Positions 58,231-64,000 of a stretch of 64,000 bases of DNA are shown piece after piece. Under the pieces are notes generated by a model. That model saw nothing but the letters and a program-made list of their open reading frames with translations, had not been told where the DNA came from and did not search any database. The stretch's first letter is position 1, and each line of letters opens with the position of its first letter. Location: the NCBI GenBank assembly GCA_033807775.1, contig CM066317.1, forward strand, positions 15,697,370 to 15,761,369, written 5' to 3'. The stretch comes from Saussurea involucrata. Its lineage: Eukaryota; Streptophyta; Magnoliopsida; Asterales; Asteraceae. A program made the position numbers and the translations under genes.

Positions 58231-58233
58231 TAA

Positions 58234-59080
58234 GACTATCCACAACAACAATCTCAACCAATACAAACTCAATTAAAATATTACTTTCTCTCTCATCCAC
58301 TTACATAATATTCAACTTCAATCCAATCTCAAAATTTTCATACTCCAACCACAATCCCCTACAATCCAATCTAATCTACAATATTATTTTACAAAAATTA
58401 TATATTTTATTTTTTATACATATAATTTTTTTAATTATAAGTATAAAATATAGATTAAACGAACGAACAATTACATATTTTGAAACATAATTATAATTAT
58501 AAAAAACATACCATACAACTGAAATTAAATAAAACAAGTCATAAAAATAAGTACGAAATTAGATATCTGAAATACATAAATAACCGTAGTTAATTATTTT
58601 GACCGATTTTTTGCCATACTGTGTGTTTGGGTGATACTGAGAGCTATCAGGATGTTGAGAATTCGAAAGAAGATTTGGAAAGTTTGGATCCATAGCAGAT
58701 AATTGAAAGAAAGTAGCAAGATAACAAGATGATTGAAATGAAGAGAAAAATTGGTGTGGTGAAAATATGTCAATATTGGTCTCTATTTGTAGGGAATTGA
58801 AAACCATGAATTTTGGTATATTTTTTAATTTTTAATTTATTTGTAAAAATCTGATTTTTAATTAGATACGTTGTATCCTAAAAATCTAAAACCAACCAAT
58901 AATAACTTGACATTTGTCAATTTCTTTTAAAAATAAAACATCAAATCTTGCTCAATCTTGGTTCGTTGAGAGCCAGATTGGAAGATATTGGTTTGTTAAT
59001 TTTCTTTTCTATTTATTTTTTTAAAAAGCCCTTTGTCTTACTCTCAATCAGATTGGTTGAGATTGTTGTTGTGGATAGTC
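58234..59080. mobile_element. PIF/Harbinger-type MITE, 847 bp
   Basis: Perfect 29-bp terminal inverted repeats (58234-58262 and 59052-59080, starting GACTATCCACAACAACAATC) flanked by TAA on both sides (58231-58233, 59081-59083). Minus-strand 58559-58807 encodes MDPNFPNLLSNSQHPDSSQY, resembling the start of a PIF ORF1 protein, so it is a deletion derivative of a coding element. Confidence 0.92.
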
Positions 59081-59693
59081 TAAGGGAGTGGTATATTTAA
59101 AATTTGATCTTCATTATGAAAATGAAAAACGTTGTTGTTGTTACTTAGATAGATGTTTTGTACCGACACCAATTTTTAATTTATTTTATTGTTTATAAAT
59201 GTATTAACTTTCTGTTTTGGTGTTCATTTTCAGTTTGCTATCTTACTTGTAGCAGCTAAAGATAACCGATATTATTGTGGTTATTAATAGGGTTGTAATG
59301 GTATAACACTTTGGCTTGGTAAAAACGAATTTACACTACATTTTTACTTATATTTGTTCAAATGTTATTTTTCGCTGCATTGCAACGGGCATATACATGG
59401 TTATAGGAAAGAAAGGAGAAAGATACTTTTTTATTTTTTTAAATATACATTTAAAATTACTCCTTGTTAAATAGTTTTCGAATTTGTTCATTGAAAACCC
59501 CCATCTTCCCAAGATTGTCTGTACACTACCAAAATTATTTTTGTATACGATCAGCACAATGATTTCAGAAATGTAGATGAAACTACCCCCAAACCCTGAT
59601 CTTTAAATTTCTTGATTTAACTCAATTGAACCTTGCCATCATCATCATCCATGGCTAATTAGCTACCTAATTTCTATATTTTCATCCAAATTA

Positions 59694-60533
59694 CTACTCA
59701 ATTCTGTTAACACCCATACGATTAATCACCGCATTGCTGATAGCAGCTTCACCCTGCAAGCACTGCCCCTTTTTCTCGATCCCAGACATGTAATGCCTCA
59801 CTTCGTTTTTAATCATTTCCTGCATCACCGCCATTAATTCCGGGTTGAAAAACCCATAATTCGCACCATCACCTTGCACCGACGACGGCGGTGGTTGTGG
59901 AGACTCCTCCGGCAACTTCAGTTTCAGTTCGGATCTGGATTCTGGATCAGGTCCGGATCCGGGTAAGGATAAGCTCAAACTCAAAGAAGTCGGTGGATCT
60001 GGAGTTACCGGTCCGGTTCTCGGAACGAGATGACTCGAATCGCTCAAGTCAGACCCGGTCGGGCTGTTAGGGTTGTGATAAAACCGGGAGCCGATGGTGT
60101 CCGCTCCGACACTAGCGGACCGTTTTAACGCCGGTTGATAATTCACCAGATCTTGACCGTCAAGGAACGAGAAATCATCGTTAGACATCGAGGAGCACTT
60201 ACGTTTGAGCGTTGAATTCCAGTGGTTTTTAATGGCGTTATCGGTCCGGCCGTTAAGCAGGCGTGCGATGGTGGCCCACTTGTTCCCAAACCTCGCGTGT
60301 GCCTTGATTATCTTCTCATCTTCCTCCGGCGTAAACGCACGGTGCTCCACCTCCGGCGAAAGCTGGTTGCACCACCGCAGCCGGCAGGATTTACCAGATC
60401 GACCAGGAATTGACTTGCTGATGAGTGACCAATTTCGAGCACCGTGTTTATGAACAAGCGCTTGCAACAGCTCGTCTTCCTCGGGGCTCCATGGACCTTT
60501 GATCCGATCCATATCCTTCTTAGCCACCGCCAT
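59694..60533 (-). CDS. MYB44/MYB73-like: R2R3-MYB factor, subgroup 22 (MYB44/MYB73-like)
   Basis: Intact, intronless, 279 residues. R2 (about 10-60): IKGPWSPEEDELLQALVHKH with spaced Trp; R3 (about 61-112): RAFTPEEDEKIIKAHARFGN and WATIARLLNGRTDNAIKNHW. Subgroup 22 motifs follow: NSPTGSDLSDSS, VPRTGPVTPDPPTSLSLSLS and a C-terminal MAVMQEMIKNEVRHYM. The LSLSL stretch is an EAR-type (LxLxL) repression motif. A nuclear DNA-binding regulator; relatives act in abscisic acid, salt, drought, wounding and auxin responses. The first repeats resemble MYB73/MYB70 slightly more than MYB44. The start ATG at 60533 gives a short extension (MAVAKKDMDR) before R2; a second Met lies at residue 8. The only clearly undamaged host gene of the window. 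Confidence 0.97.
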   Translation of the reverse strand: MAVAKKDMDRIKGPWSPEEDELLQALVHKHGARNWSLISKSIPGRSGKSCRLRWCNQLSPEVEHRAFTPEEDEKIIKAHARFGNKWATIARLLNGRTDNAIKNHWNSTLKRKCSSMSNDDFSFLDGQDLVNYQPALKRSASVGADTIGSRFYHNPNSPTGSDLSDSSHLVPRTGPVTPDPPTSLSLSLSLPGSGPDPESRSELKLKLPEESPQPPPSSVQGDGANYGFFNPELMAVMQEMIKNEVRHYMSGIEKKGQCLQGEAAISNAVINRMGVNRIE

Positions 60534-60664
60534 TGAATCGAAATCTACAAATCGAAAACCCTAAATCGTATAGAGTTCATCTGAAAATCTTTTGGGTTTT
60601 GAGAAATAAAAAAAAGGTTAAATTTAATTTAAATTCGTGAAATTGAAAGGGGAAGAGTAGGGAT

Positions 60665-60672
60665 TTTATATA
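60665..60672 (-). promoter_or_regulatory. TATA box of MYB gene
   Basis: TATATAAA on the minus strand, about 132 bp upstream of the ATG, giving a leader of roughly 100 bases. Confidence 0.7.
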
Positions 60673-60735
60673 TGGGGAGAAGATAAAGACGAAGGGATAA
60701 CCGGAAAGACAGTTATGAGTTTACAACTGGCATAG

Positions 60736-60745
60736 GACACGTGTC
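60736..60745. promoter_or_regulatory. G-box/ABRE in MYB promoter
   Basis: Palindromic GACACGTGTC containing ACGTGTC, about 65 bp upstream of the TATA box. Known target of bZIP ABF and bHLH factors; fits abscisic acid control known for this MYB subgroup. Confidence 0.6.
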
Positions 60746-60899
60746 GAATTCTGACTGCCTAATGGCTGTAGACCTGCATGAAATCAAAAGGGTACTATTA
60801 AATGAAAAATAAATTAATTTATATGGCATATAATAAAAAACCCAACTGTAACATATATTGTAATAAATAATTTAATATATATTTTTTGGAATGTATTTA

Positions 60900-61258
60900 T
60901 TAAAGAGAATTTAATTAAAATATCTAAAGTTTGACTTTAACTTATCAAAATACTCATTTTTTCAACTTTTGTTAAAATACCCATTTTTCCCGTGATATAT
61001 CCTGCGATCGCGGAATAGGGTTCATTTTGAAACATTTGATCCCGCTATAGGGGGTGAAAGTGTAAAATTGTGAGTGTGTCGCGAGGACTCATCCCGCTAT
61101 AGCGGGATCAAATGTTTCAAAATGAATCCTATCCCGCGATCGTGGGACATATTGCGGGAAAAATGAGTATTTTGACAAAAGTTGAAAAAATGGGTATTTT
61201 GGTAAATAAAAATCAAACTTTGGGTATTTTAATTAAATTCTCTTTATTAAATATGTAT
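60900..61258. mobile_element. Foldback MITE with CpG-rich core
   Basis: Arms of about 150 bp: AGAGAATTTAATTAAAATA on the left with its complement at 61228-61250. Inner arms contain TCCCGCTATAGCGGGATCAA and GCGATCGCGG, themselves palindromic. TTATTAA on both outer sides may be the target duplication. Confidence 0.8.
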
Positions 61259-61728
61259 AATTTAATTAAAATATTCAAATCACCGACCATTTGGAAGTTA
61301 ATGTAATAAAAAAAAAGAAATTGTACGGTATGGCATGGAAAAAAAGCGTGGACTTTGAGTATGCCAGGCTGGATATTATTTTCGATTTATTAGACCATTC
61401 ACAACAATGAAAGTTCATACCAATTGCAAATGAGTCACATCAACGCCACATTAGTTTTGCAATTATCTTAAAATTATTCCCCACAACAATGAAATTTCAC
61501 CCAATTGCAAATGTGACACATCATCATAAAAAAACTATATTTTAATCAAATAACAACAAAACTACAATTAAATACTCTTTACTATAATTTAATATGAAAT
61601 ATTTTATTAATTAAATAACTATAATAAAATAAAATAAAATTAATTAAATAAATAAATAAAATATTTAATTTATAAAACATTAAATTAAAATACAAAATAA
61701 AAATATTACATTAATCGTCATTTTCTTC

Positions 61729-61952
61729 TTATCTAAATCTTTGCCAAATCTCTTCAATCAAATCTGATTGTAAACAATGATTCGTTGACCGATTACGTAC
61801 TTGTATGTGATTTTGGAGATTGTTTTCGTACTCGGGAAGTATGGTACGAGAGATTTGAGGCGTAGTTATAGTAAAATTAACATCATCGTTTATATCATCA
61901 AATTGACGAATATAAATATGACGTTCATCTTCGACGATCATGTTGTGCATTA
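61729..61952 (-). pseudogene. PIF/Harbinger transposase, C-terminal end
   Basis: Begins HNMIVEDERH on the minus strand, the conserved end of the DDE domain in PIF/ALP1-like proteins, and ends QSDLIEEIWQRFR. The upstream part of the same protein is at 63782-64000. If the inner insertion is removed together with one TAA, the frame reads smoothly across the join (RACII, then MHNMIVED). So the insertion split a transposase ORF. Confidence 0.9.
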
Positions 61953-61955
61953 TTA

Positions 61956-63778
61956 GGCCATCCTCAGCGCATAACTAAAAGCCCTCAAGCCCTCAACGCC
62001 ACATCAGCGCCACATCAGCTAAGCCCTCAAGCCCTAAAGACCCGCAGCGCATAACTAAAAGCCCTCTTGCCACCTCATTTTTTTAATTCTTTTATTTATA
62101 CATTTAATTATTTAACAAAATAAAAATATTTATATATTTTTTAATAAATAAAAATAAGATAAATAATAAAAATAAAAATTCATATCATTCATTAAAAAAT
62201 AAAAAATAAAAAATTACAAAATACAAAACACTACCAATTATGAAATTTTTTAATTTGCTCTTTTCTCGTTAAAGTAACCCTCAAAACGTCTCCCGTAAGG
62301 TGATCATGCGGGGTCATGAAAAACGCGAAGTCTTTCTCAAATCGTTTTTCTCGTTCGATTTCTCGTTCGTGTTCCAACCTTTGAAGTTCGAGATCGAGTT
62401 TTTTCATTTTGTATTCCATTGTATCATCAATCTTGTCGTTGAACGTCGTCAACAACTGAGTAACACTTTCGTTCGTATTTGTCCCGGACGTATTACTCGT
62501 TGATTTTTTTTTTGCCTTGTTTCTCCCGATGGGTCGTTGAAGTTGCTCGATGAAGTTGTCGTCATCGTCATCATCGGAAGGTTTGGTACGTTTTGAACCC
62601 CGCGATGAAGTTGTCGTCATCGTTGGAACGGCTCCCCATTTTGGACATTTTTTTAGGACTTCCCAAGCTTGTTCTTTAGAGAAAGCAAACCCTTATTGTG
62701 CTTGGTACCGTTCGTGTGCCACTCGTGAAATGTCGGCATCACTCATTCCGCTTGATCTATTATTGACCAAGTTGTTGTAGATGCCGCCAAAAAGAGCAAT
62801 TTTTTTATTGAGGTCGTTGAACTTGGTGTTGAGTTGATGAGTTGTTCTATAATTTACGCGACCCATCACACTAAAGAACACTTCCCCGATTCGGGTCCAA
62901 AAACTTTCTACATTTATGTAAATTCAAGTATAAGAATATTAACAAGAATAATAATAATAATAATATTAATAATAATAACAATAAAAATATTACCATGGGT
63001 TTGTGCGTTACCGATAACGGGGTCCTCTGAAACGTCAACCGACGCCGACACTAACGCGAGTTCCTTCTCGTTAGTCCACATCTGTTTGGGGGCTCTATTT
63101 TCATATTGTTTGTTTTTTCCTTTTCTCGATGGTTGATGGTTTGATGGTTGAGTGTAGATGGATTGTGGTGTGTGCGGGCTAGAATGTTGGGTTTTCGGAA
63201 CAATGTCGTCGGCGAGATTGATGAAGGGTGAAGGAGGATTGAAGTTGGCCGGAGTAAAACCTTGTTCAATCAAACCGGGACGTGTTAGTTGGTAAGGAAT
63301 TTGTTGCGGATGGCCTAATGAGTTGTAAAAATATTGTGGCGGATTTTGTTGCGACCATTGTGGCGGATATTGTTGCGAAATTTGTGGCGGAATTTGTTGC
63401 GAAAATTGCGGACGATAACCTGGTTGTGTAAACGCTTGGAAACCAAGCTCCGGGTCTTCTTGCGGTTGCGGTATATGTGGTCGGTTACGACGGGATGTAG
63501 GTGTTTTGTTTGGATTCATGATGAAATTTGAGAGAGTTTGAGAGATTGTTGGTGTGAAAAAATAAGAGGTTGAGGGTTAATATATATAGTGTGATTAAAT
63601 TGATTTTTTTTATAAAAGTAGCCGTTGGGAGTTATTTATTTTCAAGATTTAAAAAAAAAACAAATAGCCGTTGGAGTTTCGGGTTCCTCGGGTTTGAAAG
63701 CCCGCTGGCGAGCCCGAGGCTGAAGCCCGCGTCCCCCCACCGCTGCCCGCCCGAGCCCGCTGGGCACTGCGGATGGCC
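61956..63778. mobile_element. Inner PIF/Harbinger element, 1823 bp, ORF1 only
   Basis: Flanked by TTA (61953-61955 and 63779-63781). Ends GGCCATCCTCAGCGC and (complement) GGCCATCCGCAGTGC, 13 of 15 identical. It encodes a PIF ORF1-type protein but no transposase, so it would depend on another element for mobility. Confidence 0.93.
62231..63519 (-). pseudogene. PIF ORF1 (MYB/SANT-like) protein, one stop
   Basis: Exon 1 (63519 to about 62996): MNPNKTPTSRRNRPH, a Gln/Pro-rich stretch with repeated PPQ, then MWTNEKELALVSASVDVSED, the start of the MYB-like DNA-binding domain. A short intron (62996 to about 62908) with GTAATA and TAG borders follows. Exon 2: FWTRIGEVFF, HQLNTKFNDLNKKIALFGGI, then EQAWEVLKKCPKWGAVP, and the C-terminal KRTKPSDDDDDDNFIEQ with a Lys/Glu coiled coil. 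ORF1 proteins help the transposase bind and move. In-frame TAA at 62693-62695 breaks exon 2. Confidence 0.8.
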
Positions 63779-63781
63779 TTA

Positions 63782-64000
63782 TACATGCTCTCATTATTTC
63801 TCCAATTATCTATTTGCACCACATACGAGATGGCCCACATATAATTGCAAAACGTGATTTGAGTACCCAAACGCTCTTTCTACATCTTTCCTAGCAGCCT
63901 CTTGTTTCTTTACAAATAGTCGATGTTTTGGGGATTACCACAACGGAGATTGTACGAACATCAACTTGAATAACTTCTAAAAGAACAATGATGTATTTTT
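63782..64000 (-). pseudogene. PIF/Harbinger transposase, middle part
   Basis: Minus strand encodes EAARKDVERAFG and, in a shifted frame, LKSRFAIICGPSRMWCK, then IIGEIMRACI. ERAFGxLxxRF is a hallmark of PIF transposases. One base is missing after ERAFG and a TAG follows the WCK, so the outer transposase was already damaged. Continues past the window end. Confidence 0.85.

Larger units (their letters stand above)
61393..64000 (-). mobile_element. Outer PIF/Harbinger element, runs off window
   Basis: One end is at 61393 (TTA then GACCATTCACAACAATG). Its transposase is on the minus strand and continues beyond 64000. A second PIF element (61956-63778) is inserted inside it. The subterminal region repeats ACAACAATGAAA, CCCAATTGCAAATG-like words at about 61404 and 61485. 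Confidence 0.75.

Overview
This is nuclear DNA of a flowering plant. Genes have GT/AG introns, and the window holds plant-specific families (an R2R3-MYB of subgroup 22, a G-type lectin receptor kinase, an MRG chromatin reader) buried in plant transposons (chromovirus, Athila, L1-type LINE, Helitron, PIF/Harbinger, MULE and MITEs). A eudicot is likely. Asteraceae would fit the style of the MITEs, but that is a tentative inference. I see no rRNA, tRNA or CRISPR.

Layout. 1-1315: minus-strand Copia gag remnant with a minisatellite leader. 1768-9551: a minus-strand Helitron with a 5' TCTATACT terminus, a 3' hairpin plus CTAG, a helicase C-terminus and RPA-like exons. It carries plus-strand exons of two unrelated host genes, VPS4/SKD1 and transportin-1. 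9585-21442: a decayed MRG-family gene. The Helitron abuts its first visible exon, and a complete Tekay-type chromovirus (11522-19793, TSD CTATG) sits in one intron. 20.4-23.4 kb: MITEs. 23.4-27.1 kb: 5'-truncated L1 LINE with an odd inverted flank. 27.3-30.5 kb: MITEs and a duplicated 3' flank. 30.5-32.9 kb: lectin receptor kinase with two lesions.

33.5-49.6 kb: a nested block. A complete Athila-type element (34286-46421, TSD GTGAG) landed 10 bp inside the end of a long-TIR DNA element. That DNA element ends at 49563 and carries a 374-bp tandem satellite. The Athila element is peppered with a near-palindromic CCCACAGTGGGG motif. 50.4 kb: a STRUBBELIG-like exon fragment. 51.9-53.0 kb: a 1.1-kb MULE foldback with a 9-bp TSD. 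53.9-55.4 kb: a Copia LTR followed directly by an inverted, truncated LTR of the same family. 58.2-59.1 kb: a PIF-type MITE. 59.7-60.5 kb: the only clearly intact host gene, a MYB44/MYB73-like repressor/activator with a TATA box and G-box. 61.4-64.0 kb: one PIF/Harbinger element inserted cleanly inside the transposase ORF of another.

The window therefore reads as one intact regulatory gene beside a graveyard of nested insertions whose order can be worked out. Nested target-site duplications and open reading frames give relative ages. The two full-length LTR retrotransposons are young: about 11 and 9 LTR differences counted by eye over about 1.6 kb. Both already carry stop codons or frameshifts.
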